This document shows, piece by piece, positions 42,569-51,219 of a DNA stretch of 64,000 nucleotides. The translations under genes and the position numbers were made by a program. Origin of the DNA: Bog-473 sp963736525 (lineage in GTDB: Bacteria; Actinomycetota; Acidimicrobiia; Acidimicrobiales; RAAP-2). The notes under the pieces are model-generated. The model did not search any database. It was not told the origin of the DNA and saw only the letters and a program-made list of their open reading frames with translations. How positions within the stretch are numbered: the first letter of the stretch is position 1; the number at the start of each line of letters is the position of its first letter. Location of the stretch: NCBI GenBank assembly GCA_963736525.1, contig CAVTPF010000017.1, positions 62,001 through 126,000 of the forward strand. The letters run 5' to 3'.

Positions 42569-43777
42569 TCAGGCTGCCAGGGCGGCCGCGGCGCTGCCCA
42601 TGAGGAAGAGGAAGTTCTCGGCATAGAACTGCCGGCGGACGTCGTCGCCTGCGTTCCCCAGCGATGCCTCGAAGCGTTCCAACGGCTTGCGGCCACCTTC
42701 GACGTGGGGGTAGTCGGACGAGAACATCACCAGATCCGGCCCGGCTTGGGCCACGATCCATCCGACGTCCTCGGTGGGATAGGGCGTGAAGCGGACCTGG
42801 CGGTGGACGTAGTCGACCGGCCGCAGGGAGAGTGCCTGCAGGCGCTCCTCGTGCCGGCAGAAGGCCTCGAAGGCTGATTCCATCTGCCGCAGCCATGACG
42901 GCACCCACACGGCGCCCTGCTCGATCACGCCGATGTGCAGCTCGGGAAACTGCTCCAGCACCCCGTCGAAGATCATGGTGGCGAGCGTCTGGGCCGGCGG
43001 GACGGGGATGCCCATGTAGTCGACCGAGCGGAAGTTCTCCTCGCCACCATGGAAGTCGGGTGGGACAGGCTTGCCGTTGACGAAGTAGTTGGGGTCGATC
43101 AGGGTGCCCGTGCCGCCAACGTGGAAGACGACGGGGATGCCGGCCTCGGCCGCCTGGGCCCAGACACCGAAGAGGTCGCGGTGGCTCGGGGAGAAGTGCG
43201 GCGGGCAACCCGAGGCGACCAGCAGGGCTGCTGCGCCTTGGTCCAGTGCGTCACGGGCGGCGGTAGCCGCTCTTTCCGCGTCGACGAGCGGCACGTAGAG
43301 CGAGGGCAACAGGCGCGGGTCGACCGAGCAGAACTCGAGCATGCCCCGGTTGTGGGCACGCGCCGCGGCATAGGCCAGGTCGACGTCGGTGCCGTGCTCG
43401 AGATCGTGGAGTCGACCGTTGTGGAATGTGTTGAAGACCAGCTGGCTGTCGAACCCGAGCAGGTCCAACGCCCGCGGTCGGTCCTCGGCGATGAACGAAC
43501 CCGTCGCGGCGAAGTTCTTGCGCGCCATGATCTCGGCCTCCTCGTCGGCGCGGTACTCGGCCGACGCGTGGCGCGCCCGCAACCTCTCGAAAGATGCGAG
43601 CAGATCGCGCCGTTGGTCCTCGGGGTCGCCCGTCTGGCGCAGCTCGTTGCCGCCCGGGTAGCTGAGCGTGGGGAGGCGGTCTCTGAAGGCGGCCTCGGCG
43701 TGATCACGCAACCAGGTGGGAGTCTCCATGATGTGGGCGTCGGCATCGTGGACCACCCGGCCTTCCGAGTAGGGCAT
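42569..43777 (-). CDS. Amidohydrolase-2 family protein
   Basis: I start it at the ATG at 43777, because AAAGGGGG lies 6 nt upstream; ATG codons at 43783 and 43831 are open but worse. The roughly 402-residue TIM-barrel hydrolase opens RVVHDADAHIMETPTWL, the Asp-x-His start of this family. It continues with FHVGGTG, HIGVIEQGAVWVPSWLRQ and a late SSDYPHVEGGRKPLERFE. Relatives decarboxylate or hydrolyse aromatic and cyclic acids; the neighbouring CoA-ester genes would suit such a role. Confidence 0.88.
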   Translation of the reverse strand: MPYSEGRVVHDADAHIMETPTWLRDHAEAAFRDRLPTLSYPGGNELRQTGDPEDQRRDLLASFERLRARHASAEYRADEEAEIMARKNFAATGSFIAEDRPRALDLLGFDSQLVFNTFHNGRLHDLEHGTDVDLAYAAARAHNRGMLEFCSVDPRLLPSLYVPLVDAERAATAARDALDQGAAALLVASGCPPHFSPSHRDLFGVWAQAAEAGIPVVFHVGGTGTLIDPNYFVNGKPVPPDFHGGEENFRSVDYMGIPVPPAQTLATMIFDGVLEQFPELHIGVIEQGAVWVPSWLRQMESAFEAFCRHEERLQALSLRPVDYVHRQVRFTPYPTEDVGWIVAQAGPDLVMFSSDYPHVEGGRKPLERFEASLGNAGDDVRRQFYAENFLFLMGSAAAALAA

Positions 43778-43838
43778 GGTCATCCCCCTTTCGCGCCTCG
43801 GCGCTCTCGCCGGCTTCGAGTATTCCAGCATCCGGCCC

Positions 43839-43844
43839 TACCAT
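43839..43844 (+). promoter_or_regulatory. -10 hexamer for leaderless CoA-transferase gene
   Basis: TACCAT ends 6 nt before the GTG at 43851. It supports that start over the upstream frame opening at 43776. Confidence 0.45.
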
Positions 43845-43850
43845 GCCCGC

Positions 43851-45248
43851 GTGGGCGTCGACATGGTCGCAGGGCTGCTCGAGGAGGTGGGGCTGCCGGC
43901 TGAGGCGGCGGACCGGGTGTCGATCACCGGTGCCGAGAGGCCGTTCGCCACGCCGTTCGGCGTGGTGGAGTGCGCGGCCTCCGTGCTGGGCTCGGTCGGC
44001 GCCGCGGCCTCGCTGCTGTGGGAGGAGCGCACCGGGTCGGCGCAACCGGTGACGGTCGCGCGGGGCCATGCGGGTGCGTCGCTCGTCGGGTTCGCATTCC
44101 AACGCTTGGAGGAAGGCAACGTTCCCGTCGCTCCGTGGAGCCTCGATCGGCCGCTCGTGAAGCTGTATCGCTGCGGGGACGGACGGTGGGTGCATCTGCA
44201 CGGTGAGTTCCCACACCTGGCGGCGCGCACGTGCGAGGTGCTGGGCTGCCCGGTGGACAGCCCAGCCGACGTGGTGGCCCGCCGGGCGGTTCGTTGGGAC
44301 GCGCAGGACCTCGAGGACGAGCTGGCCGACGCGGGAACGTGCGGCGCCATGGCACGCACCGCCGCGGAGTGGGCGGCCCATCCCCAGTCGGTCGCGGTCG
44401 CCGCGCTGGGTCGGGTCGGCATCGAGAAGATCGGTGAGAGCGAACCGGAAGGAATGCGCGGAAACGGGCGGCCCCTCGCAGGGCTGCGCGTGCTCGACCT
44501 CAGCCGCCTCTTGGCAGGACCGACCAACGGCCGGACCCTGGCCGAGCACGGAGCAGAGGTGCTGTTGGTCAACTCCCCTCGGCTCGTCAACGTGCCCGCC
44601 TTCGTCATGGATACGGGCCACGGCAAGCGCTCGTGCCGGATCGAGCTGGACGACAAAACCGGTGTGGCGACACTGCGCCACTTGGCGTCGGGGGCCGACG
44701 TGTTCACGCAGAGCTACCGCGGCGGCTCGCTGGCCCGCCGCGGCTTCGGGCCGGAGGCGCTGGCCGAGCTCCGGCCCGGCATCGTCGTGGTGACCATCAA
44801 CTGTTACGGCGACAATGGTCCGTGGCGCTTTCGTCCCGGCTGGGAGCAGATGGCCCAGACCGTCACGGGTCTGGTGGTGGGCCAGGGCGGAGCCGATCAC
44901 CCGGAGCTCGTGCCGGCAGCAGCCTGTGACTACACGACGGGCTACCTGGCGGCACTGGGGACGATGGCCGCCCTGTGGAAGCGCTCGCGGGAGGGGGGCA
45001 GCTATCACGTCCGCGTGTCGCTGTGTCAGACCGCAAGCTGGTTCACCCGAGTCTCCTCCACGGCGGGCGAGGCCGACGGGTTCGGCGACGTCGGCAGCTA
45101 CTTCACGGCGAGCGACACACCCTACGGACGGTTGCACCACCTCGCCCCCGCGGCCCAGATGCCGGACACACCGACCCGCTGGGAGGTGCCTACCTCGCCA
45201 ATCGGCACGCATCGGGCAGCCTGGGCTGCCGACGGACCTCCGACCTGA
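43851..45248 (+). CDS. CaiB/BaiF (type III) CoA-transferase family protein with rearranged domains
   Basis: The canonical CaiB opening, GLRVLDLSRLLAGPTNGRTLAEHGAEVLLV, appears only at about residue 208. It continues through DVFTQSYRGGSLARRGFGPEAL, VVTINCYGDNGPW and the barrel end. The first 200 residues look like a second, partial copy lacking that opening: AAASLLWEERTGSAQPVTVARGHAGASL and DGRWVHLHGEFPHLAAR resemble the later part of a CaiB chain. The catalytic Asp of the family (in the D-x-T-x-G region) appears as FVMDTGHGKRS. These enzymes transfer CoA between acids. It heads the catabolic block and is divergent from the amidohydrolase (73 bp between starts). Confidence 0.85.
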   Translation: MGVDMVAGLLEEVGLPAEAADRVSITGAERPFATPFGVVECAASVLGSVGAAASLLWEERTGSAQPVTVARGHAGASLVGFAFQRLEEGNVPVAPWSLDRPLVKLYRCGDGRWVHLHGEFPHLAARTCEVLGCPVDSPADVVARRAVRWDAQDLEDELADAGTCGAMARTAAEWAAHPQSVAVAALGRVGIEKIGESEPEGMRGNGRPLAGLRVLDLSRLLAGPTNGRTLAEHGAEVLLVNSPRLVNVPAFVMDTGHGKRSCRIELDDKTGVATLRHLASGADVFTQSYRGGSLARRGFGPEALAELRPGIVVVTINCYGDNGPWRFRPGWEQMAQTVTGLVVGQGGADHPELVPAAACDYTTGYLAALGTMAALWKRSREGGSYHVRVSLCQTASWFTRVSSTAGEADGFGDVGSYFTASDTPYGRLHHLAPAAQMPDTPTRWEVPTSPIGTHRAAWAADGPPT

Positions 45249-45279
45249 CGGCCCGTCAGGTCGGGGCTGGCGGCTTGGC

Positions 45280-45285
45280 TACGCT
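45280..45285 (+). promoter_or_regulatory. -10 hexamer for leaderless acyl-CoA dehydrogenase gene
   Basis: TACGCT ends 8 nt before the ATG at 45294. A GC-rich dyad, TGACGG-CCCGTCA (45246-45258), lies just upstream and may add regulation. Confidence 0.42.
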
Positions 45286-45293
45286 CCCGGGCG

Positions 45294-46499
45294 ATGGATC
45301 TGCGAGACCGCCCCGAGGACGTGGCGTTCCGCCAGGAGGTCCGCCGCTTCCTGGAGGAGCATCTGGTGGGAGAGTTCGCCGAGCTGGGTGGCCGCGGCGG
45401 CTCGGGCGACGAGACCTTCGGCTTCGAGGTGCGCCGACGCTGGGAGAAGGTCCTGGCGACGGGCGGCTGGACCTGCCTCGGCTGGCCTGCCGAATACGGC
45501 GGCCGCGGTGCGTCCATGACCGAGCAGGTGATCTTCAACGAGGAGTACGCGCGGGCCGCCGCGCCCGGTCGGGTGAACGTCATGGGCGAGGGGCTGCTCG
45601 GACCCACCTTGATCCACTACGGCACGGCGGAGCAGAAGGCCCGGTTCCTGCCGCCGATCAGGGAGGGGTCGGAACTGTGGTGCCAGGGCTACTCGGAGCC
45701 CGACGCCGGCAGCGACCTGGCCAACGTGAAGACGCGTGCGGTGCGCGACGGCGACGAGTGGGTGGTCACCGGGCAGAAGGTATGGACGTCCCTGGCCCAT
45801 CAGGCCGACTGGTGTTTCGTCGTCTGCCGCACGGAACCCGAATCGGTACGGCACAAGGGCCTGTCCTACCTCCTCGTGCCGATGGACCAGCCCGGAGTGG
45901 AGGTACGCCCGATCACGCAACTGACCCGCACGAGCGAGTTCAACGAGGTGTTCTTCGATGGTGCCCGTACGCGTGCCGACAACGTCGTGGGCGACGTGGG
46001 CGACGGTTGGCGGGTCGCGTTGGCCACGCTCGCGTTCGAGCGCGGCGTGGCCCTGCTCGGCCACCAGCTCGGCTTTCGGCGCGAGCTCGACCGGATCGTG
46101 GCACTGGCGGCGCAGAACGGACGGTCACGCGATCCGGTGCTGCGACAGCGGTTGGCACAGGCGCACATTGAGCTGACGATCATGCGCTACAACACACTGC
46201 GGAGCCTCTCGGGCGTCGACGGGCCCGTGGCGCCGCCGGAGGCGTCCATCGCCAAGCTGTACTGGGGGAGCTGGCATCGCCGGCTGGGCGAGCTGGCGAT
46301 GGCCGTCCTCGGCGCAGCGGCGACGGTGCTCGACGGCGAGCCGTCGCCCGACAACGGCGGCTACGGGCTCGGCGAGCTGCAACGCTCCTTTCTCTTCGCC
46401 CGCTCGGAGACCATCTACGGCGGGTCGAACCAGATTCAGCGCAACATCATCGGCGAGCGGGTGCTGGGCCTCCCGCCGGAACCAAAGGGGGTGGCGTGA
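45294..46499 (+). CDS. Acyl-CoA dehydrogenase, FadE30-like
   Basis: The 401-residue FAD enzyme has all acyl-CoA-dehydrogenase landmarks: GWPAEYGGRG, ELWCQGYSEPDAGSDLANVKTRA, GQKVWTSLAHQADWCF, SEFNEVFFDGARTRADNVVG and the ending TIYGGSNQIQRNIIGERVLGLP. The wording of several of these stretches, especially ELWCQGYSEP and GQKVWTSLAH, is what I recall of mycobacterial FadE30, which oxidises 5-OH-HIP-CoA in steroid breakdown. Its stop overlaps the SDR start (GTGA). The steroid role is an inference from family resemblance plus neighbours. Confidence 0.9.
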   Translation: MDLRDRPEDVAFRQEVRRFLEEHLVGEFAELGGRGGSGDETFGFEVRRRWEKVLATGGWTCLGWPAEYGGRGASMTEQVIFNEEYARAAAPGRVNVMGEGLLGPTLIHYGTAEQKARFLPPIREGSELWCQGYSEPDAGSDLANVKTRAVRDGDEWVVTGQKVWTSLAHQADWCFVVCRTEPESVRHKGLSYLLVPMDQPGVEVRPITQLTRTSEFNEVFFDGARTRADNVVGDVGDGWRVALATLAFERGVALLGHQLGFRRELDRIVALAAQNGRSRDPVLRQRLAQAHIELTIMRYNTLRSLSGVDGPVAPPEASIAKLYWGSWHRRLGELAMAVLGAAATVLDGEPSPDNGGYGLGELQRSFLFARSETIYGGSNQIQRNIIGERVLGLPPEPKGVA

Positions 46500-47326
46500 A
46501 CACGAGCGCCGGCACGAGTCTCGGGGCGTCCTTCGATCCGCCGCCTACCCCCGCGCCTCCGAGCGGGCACGGTCTCCTCGAGGGCAAGGTCGTGGTGGTC
46601 ACGGCCGCGGCGGGGACGGGCATCGGGTCGGCCACGGCGCGGCGCTGTCTCGAGGAGGGTGCTGCGGTCGTCGTGTCCGACGCCCACCAGCGGCGCCTGG
46701 ACGAAACGGCGGAGCAGCTGGCCGGGGAGGCGGGCGGCGGACCGGACCGGGTGCATGCCCTGGCGTGCGACGTGCGGGACGAGGCGCAGGTGGGGGCGCT
46801 GTACGACGGCGCAGTGGCGCGCTTCGGGCGAATCGACGTGGCGGTGCACAACGCGGGGCTGGGCGGCACCGTCCCGCTGGTGGAGATGACCGACGAGCAG
46901 TGGTCGACCGTGCTGGACATCACCCTCACGGGTACGTTCCGCTGCACCCGTGCAGCACTGACTCGACTGCTGCCCCAGAAACACGGCGTCATCGTGAACA
47001 ACGCGTCGGTGCTCGGCTGGCGTGCCCAGCCGGGCCAGGCGCACTACGCCGCGGCCAAGGCAGGGGTGATGGCGCTGACGCGGTGCGCGGCCGCCGAAGC
47101 GGCGCCCTCCGGGGTGCGGGTCAACGCCGTGTCGCCGAGCCTGGCCGAGCACCCGTTCTTGAACCGGGCCATCCCAGACGAGGACCTTGCCGTGCTGCGG
47201 CGGCGCGAGCTGTTCGGGCGCGGGGCCGAGACGTGGGAGGTGGCCAACGTGATCGTCTTCCTGGCCAGCGACTACTCGTCCTACATGAGCGGCGAGGTCA
47301 TCTCGGTGAGCAGCCAGCACCCGTGA
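46496..47326 (+). CDS. Short-chain dehydrogenase, IpdF-like
   Basis: The 276-residue SDR has the nucleotide loop VVVTAAAGTGIGSATARR (about residues 33-50), NAGLGGTVPL, the active-site Ser in IVNNASVLGWRAQ, and Tyr-x-x-x-Lys in HYAAAKAGVMALTRC. It ends with SDYSSYMSGEVISVSSQHP. The AAAGTGIG loop and the VISVSSQHP ending resemble mycobacterial IpdF (Rv3559c type), which oxidises 5-hydroxy-HIP-CoA. The GTG at 46496 overlaps the dehydrogenase stop, as in the FadE30-IpdF pair of mycobacteria. Confidence 0.9.
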   Translation: MNTSAGTSLGASFDPPPTPAPPSGHGLLEGKVVVVTAAAGTGIGSATARRCLEEGAAVVVSDAHQRRLDETAEQLAGEAGGGPDRVHALACDVRDEAQVGALYDGAVARFGRIDVAVHNAGLGGTVPLVEMTDEQWSTVLDITLTGTFRCTRAALTRLLPQKHGVIVNNASVLGWRAQPGQAHYAAAKAGVMALTRCAAAEAAPSGVRVNAVSPSLAEHPFLNRAIPDEDLAVLRRRELFGRGAETWEVANVIVFLASDYSSYMSGEVISVSSQHP

Positions 47327-47426
47327 GCGGTCTCGGTCGTCTCGGTCCGGATCGGGATCCCCGCACCCGTTTTGGCCTTTGGGCGGGTCCAGGGCCGGGT
47401 CAAGGGCAGAATCCCGGCGATGGTTC

Positions 47427-47460
47427 TGAAAACCATAAGCGGATCTGTTTACAGTTTTCA
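47427..47460. promoter_or_regulatory. AT-rich dyad upstream of the CoA ligase gene
   Basis: TGAAAAC (47427-47433) and GTTTTCA (47454-47460) are perfect inverted arms around an AT-rich core with CTG-TTT-ACAG. It lies 108 bp before the GTG at 47568. This is the only AT-rich island in the cluster and a likely promoter/operator. It does not match the KstR2 palindrome I know (CAAG-nn-CTTG). Confidence 0.45.
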
Positions 47461-47479
47461 AAAACGTCCTCGGCGGAGA

Positions 47480-47515
47480 CAGCCGCAGCCCCAGCCGCAG
47501 CCCCAGCCGCAGCCC
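47480..47515. repeat. Three perfect 12-bp tandem repeats
   Basis: CAGCCGCAGCCC occurs three times in a row between the AT-rich dyad and the ligase gene, followed by a partial copy. Confidence 0.8.
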
Positions 47516-47567
47516 AAGCCCCCGGGGCCGGTCAGTCCCCGGTGGGCCCAGGAGGGGGGCGGCGAGC

Positions 47568-49259
47568 GTGAGCGCTACAGGGATCGGTGGCGCGCCCGCC
47601 CATCAAGAAGACCCGCGGGCCGACCTCATATGGGGCACGGTGCCTCGCCTGGTGGAGGAGGCCGCGGTGCGGCACGCCGGGACAGAGGCGCTGGTCGACG
47701 GCGGTCTGCGCCTCACCTACGCGCAGCTGGCTCCCGCGGTGGACCGCTACGCGCGCGGCCTGGTTGCAATCGGCGTCGGTGCCGGGGAACGGGTCGCCGT
47801 GTGGGCGCCGAACTGCGCCGAATGGATGCTCGCCGCCCTGGGCGCGCTGCGGGCGGGCGCCGTCCTGGTGCCGCTCAACACGCGCTTCAAAGGAGGTGAG
47901 GCGGCGTACATCCTGCGGAATGCCGGGGCAACCACACTGGTCACGGTGCGCGGCTTCCTCGGCACCGACTACCCGGCACTGCTGCAGGGGGAGGACACCG
48001 GTGCGCTGGCGCGCATCGTGCTGCTGCGCGACGACGCTGGACGGGTGGCGCAGGAACGGACCGGTGTTCCCGTCGCCGGGCTGGGTGAGCTGCTCGCCGC
48101 GGGTGAAGACGTCGACCCCTCTGTCACCGCCTCGCGGGCCGCTGCCGTGCAGCCGGGCGACATGTCGGATCTGATCTTCACGTCGGGCACGACCGGGCAT
48201 CCCAAGGGAGCCGTGACGACACACGCGCAGACGCTGCGCACGTTCGGGACCTGGTCGTCCATCGTCGGTCTCAACGCGGGCGACCGTTACCTCGTAGTGA
48301 ACCCGTTCTTCCACACCTTCGGTTACAAGGCGGGGATCCTTGCCTGCCTCATGGCCGGAGCGACGGTCGTGCCCGAGCCCGTGTTCGACGCCGCGGCGGT
48401 GATGGAGCGGATCGCGGCGGAGCACATCAGCGTATTGCCGGGCCCGCCCACGCTGTACCAGACGTTGCTCGGCGATCCCCGGCGGGTCGAGCACGACCTG
48501 ACGTCGCTCCGCCTGGGGGTCACCGGCGCGGCGGTGGTGCCAGTCGAGCTCGTGCAGGCGATGCGCGACGAGCTCGGGTTCGACACCGTGCTCACCGCCT
48601 ACGGGCTGACCGAGTCGTGCGGGACCGTCACGATGTGCCGTCGCAGCGATCCTCCCGACGTGGTGGCCACCACGTCGGGTCGCGCCATCCCGGGTCTGGA
48701 GGTGCGGGCAGTGGCCGATGGCAAGGAGGTGTCCCCAGGCGAGCCGGGCGAAATCGTCGTCCGCGGCTACACCGTCATGTCGGGCTACTGGGGGAACGAG
48801 GAAGCCACGGCCGAGGCGATCGACGAGGACGGTTGGCTCCACACCGGCGACGTCGGCGTCATGGACGATGCGGGCAACGTCACCATCACCGACCGCCTCA
48901 AGGACATGTTCGTCGTGGGCGGCTTCAACGCCTACCCGGCGGAAATAGAGGCCATCCTGCGCGGCCACTATGCGGTGGCCCAGGTGGCGGTGGTGGGTGT
49001 GCCCGACGAGCGCATGGGCGAGGTCGGTTGTGCCTACGTCGTCCCGGCCGGGGTGAACGACGGCGCGGACCCCGCGGAGCTCGGCCGCGCCATCCTCAGC
49101 TGGTCACGGGACGCCATGGCCAACTACAAAGTTCCCCGCAGTGTGGTACTGGTCGAAGCTCTGCCGGTCAACGCCAGCGGGAAGGTACTCAAACGCGAGC
49201 TGCGCCAGCGGCATGCGACCGGCGCAGATCATGTGGTCACCAATGAGAGGAGCAAGTAA
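47568..49259 (+). CDS. Acyl-CoA synthetase, FadD3-like
   Basis: The 563-residue ANL-family ligase has the AMP loop FTSGTTGHPKGAVTTH, VVNPFFHTFGYKAGILACLM, LPGPPTLYQTLL, TAYGLTESCGTVTM, GWLHTGDVGVMDDAGNV and the catalytic Lys in NASGKVLKREL. FFHTFGYKAGI and LPGPPTLYQ are close to what I recall of FadD3, the HIP-CoA ligase of steroid catabolism. The GTG at 47568 has AGGAGGGGGG about 10 nt upstream. It ends immediately before the alcohol dehydrogenase gene. Other medium-chain or cyclic acids are possible substrates. Confidence 0.9.
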   Translation: MSATGIGGAPAHQEDPRADLIWGTVPRLVEEAAVRHAGTEALVDGGLRLTYAQLAPAVDRYARGLVAIGVGAGERVAVWAPNCAEWMLAALGALRAGAVLVPLNTRFKGGEAAYILRNAGATTLVTVRGFLGTDYPALLQGEDTGALARIVLLRDDAGRVAQERTGVPVAGLGELLAAGEDVDPSVTASRAAAVQPGDMSDLIFTSGTTGHPKGAVTTHAQTLRTFGTWSSIVGLNAGDRYLVVNPFFHTFGYKAGILACLMAGATVVPEPVFDAAAVMERIAAEHISVLPGPPTLYQTLLGDPRRVEHDLTSLRLGVTGAAVVPVELVQAMRDELGFDTVLTAYGLTESCGTVTMCRRSDPPDVVATTSGRAIPGLEVRAVADGKEVSPGEPGEIVVRGYTVMSGYWGNEEATAEAIDEDGWLHTGDVGVMDDAGNVTITDRLKDMFVVGGFNAYPAEIEAILRGHYAVAQVAVVGVPDERMGEVGCAYVVPAGVNDGADPAELGRAILSWSRDAMANYKVPRSVVLVEALPVNASGKVLKRELRQRHATGADHVVTNERSK

Positions 49260-50369
49260 GTGCGAGGCATCGTCTACACGGGGGAAGGGGTCGAGGTCAC
49301 CGACGCGCTCGAGGTGCGCGACCCAGGTCCGAACGAGGTGCAGGTTCGCATCGAAGCGGCAGGGGTGTGCCACTCGGACCTCTCGGTCATCGACGGGACG
49401 ATCCCGTTCCCGGCTCCTGCCGTGCTGGGCCACGAGGGCGCCGGCGTCGTCGAGACCGTGGGCGACGCCGTCCGGTCGGTCAAGCCCGGTGACCACGTGG
49501 TGATCGCCACGCTGGCCAGCTGCGGCGCCTGCCGGGCCTGCAGCACCGGCCATCCCACGTGGTGCAAGAGCTCTCTCGGGAACATCTCGACGCCGTTCAC
49601 CTACAAGGGCAAGCCGGCCTCAAACTTCGCCGCCGCATCCGTCTTCTCCGAGGTCACCGTCGTGAGCGAGGTGCAGGCGGTGCGCATCCCCGACGAGATC
49701 CCCCTGGCTTCGGCCTGCCTCATCGGGTGTGGCGTGCTCACCGGCGTCGGCGCGGTGCTGAACCGGGCCAAGGTCCGGCCAGGCGATACCGCGGCCGTCT
49801 TCGGTGTCGGCGGTGTCGGTCTCAACGTGATCCAGGGCTTGCGCATCGCCGGGGCCACCCGGATCGTGGCGGTGGACACCGTGGCGTCCAAGGAGGAGCT
49901 CGGCCGGCAGTTTGGCGCGACGCATTTCGTCGACGCCGGCGTCGGCGACGCGGCGGCGGCAGTGCGCGAGTTGGTGCCCGCCAACCGGGAGTCGGCCGCC
50001 GGGGCCCTCTTCCCGCTCGGTGGTGTGACCTGGGCCTTCGACTGTGTCGGCCACCCTGCTGTGCTTCGCAGTGCCCTGGACTGCCTGGACTGGAGTGGTA
50101 ACGCGGTGGCCATCGGCATCCCGCCCCGGGGTACCGAGGTCCCAGTCGACGTCAACGCGCTGGCGTACGTGGACCGTGGGTTGCTCGGCTGTCGCTACGG
50201 ATCGGCGCGTCCGCACCACGACATCCCGCTCATGGTCGACCTGTACCAGGCGGGGCTCCTGATGCTCGACGAGCTGGTGTCGCTGACACGCCCACTCGAC
50301 CGCTTCGCCGACGTCGTCGACGAGATGCACGCCGGGCGCGTGGCGCGCGGCGTGCTCACCTTCGGCTAG
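49260..50369 (+). CDS. Zinc-dependent alcohol dehydrogenase (MDR)
   Basis: The 369-residue protein is a class-III-type zinc ADH. The catalytic zinc ligands lie in AAGVCHSDLSV and LGHEGAGVVE, the structural cysteines in ASCGACRACSTGHPTWC (four Cys), and the third catalytic ligand in CLIGCGVLTG. The NAD loop is VFGVGGVGLNVIQGLRIAG. The GTG at 49260 directly follows the ligase stop and has GAGGAG about 7 nt upstream. It would oxidise an alcohol intermediate in the same pathway as the ligase. Confidence 0.95.
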   Translation: MRGIVYTGEGVEVTDALEVRDPGPNEVQVRIEAAGVCHSDLSVIDGTIPFPAPAVLGHEGAGVVETVGDAVRSVKPGDHVVIATLASCGACRACSTGHPTWCKSSLGNISTPFTYKGKPASNFAAASVFSEVTVVSEVQAVRIPDEIPLASACLIGCGVLTGVGAVLNRAKVRPGDTAAVFGVGGVGLNVIQGLRIAGATRIVAVDTVASKEELGRQFGATHFVDAGVGDAAAAVRELVPANRESAAGALFPLGGVTWAFDCVGHPAVLRSALDCLDWSGNAVAIGIPPRGTEVPVDVNALAYVDRGLLGCRYGSARPHHDIPLMVDLYQAGLLMLDELVSLTRPLDRFADVVDEMHAGRVARGVLTFG

Positions 50370-50410
50370 AAACGCACCATGCCTACCGAGCGCACGTGGG
50401 GAGCAAAGTC

Positions 50411-51160
50411 GTGAAGGGTGTCATCCTTGCCGGGGGCACGGGCTCGCGCCTGTACCCGCTCACCCGCATCACGAACAAGCACCTGCTGCCGATCTTCGAC
50501 CGCCCGATGATCGCCTGGGCCATTGAGGCGGTCGTCTCGAGCGGCATTGACGAGATCATGCTCGTCACTGGCGGGACGCACGCCGGTGAGTTCCTGCGCC
50601 TGCTCGGCAACGGGCGGGAATACGGAATCCACCAGCTCTCCTACGCCTACCAGGAGAACGCGGGCGGCATCGCCGAGGCGCTGGGGCTTGCGGAGCATTT
50701 CGCGGAGGGCGGGCCCGTGCTCGTGATGCTGGCCGACAACGTCGTCGAGCGTTCCATCCGGCCGATGGTCGATGCGTTCCGGGCCGACCCGATCGGCGCG
50801 CGCATCCTCCTCTCCAAGGTGTCCGAGCCCGAGCACCTGCGCCACCTAGGCGTTCCGGTCTTCGGGGAGGACGGACGCGTCGTGCACATAGAGGAGAAAC
50901 CCGAGCACCCTGCGTCGCAGTACTGCGTCACCGGGATCTACTGCTATGAGGCGGGCGTCTTCGACATCATCGGCGACCTCGTTCCTTCGGGCCGGGGGGA
51001 GCTCGAAATCACCGATGTGAACAATCACTACGTCGAGAAGGGGCAGATGGCCCACGACGTCCAGGAAGGCTTCTGGGGTGATGCCGGCGAGTCGATCGAG
51101 GCCTACTACGCCGTCAACGACTTCGTGCGAGAGAACGGGGCCAACGCCGCCTGGGCCTAG
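50411..51160 (+). CDS. Glucose-1-phosphate thymidylyltransferase-like nucleotidyltransferase
   Basis: The 249-residue protein matches RmlA-type sugar nucleotidyltransferases. GVILAGGTGSRLYPLTRITNK holds the G-x-G-x-R nucleotide loop (split here at residues 3-23), followed by LLPIFDRPMI, VLVMLADNVVE and VEEKP-like HIEEKPEHP. It is shorter than the 290-residue RmlA because the C-terminal extension is missing. The GTG at 50411 has GGGGAG 9 nt upstream and gives the usual VKGVILAGG start; the GTG at 50396 is less likely. No other dTDP-sugar genes are near. UTP or TTP preference cannot be read. Confidence 0.88.
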   Translation: MKGVILAGGTGSRLYPLTRITNKHLLPIFDRPMIAWAIEAVVSSGIDEIMLVTGGTHAGEFLRLLGNGREYGIHQLSYAYQENAGGIAEALGLAEHFAEGGPVLVMLADNVVERSIRPMVDAFRADPIGARILLSKVSEPEHLRHLGVPVFGEDGRVVHIEEKPEHPASQYCVTGIYCYEAGVFDIIGDLVPSGRGELEITDVNNHYVEKGQMAHDVQEGFWGDAGESIEAYYAVNDFVRENGANAAWA

Positions 51161-51207
51161 GCCGGGGTCACCGAGGTGCCCGGCTGCCCGGGCTGGCTCA
51201 CGAGACC

Positions 51208-51213
51208 TAACCT
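51208..51213 (+). promoter_or_regulatory. -10 hexamer for leaderless ABC ATPase gene
   Basis: TAACCT ends 6 nt before the GTG at 51220, with no ribosome-binding site. Confidence 0.42.
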
Positions 51214-51219
51214 GAGCCG

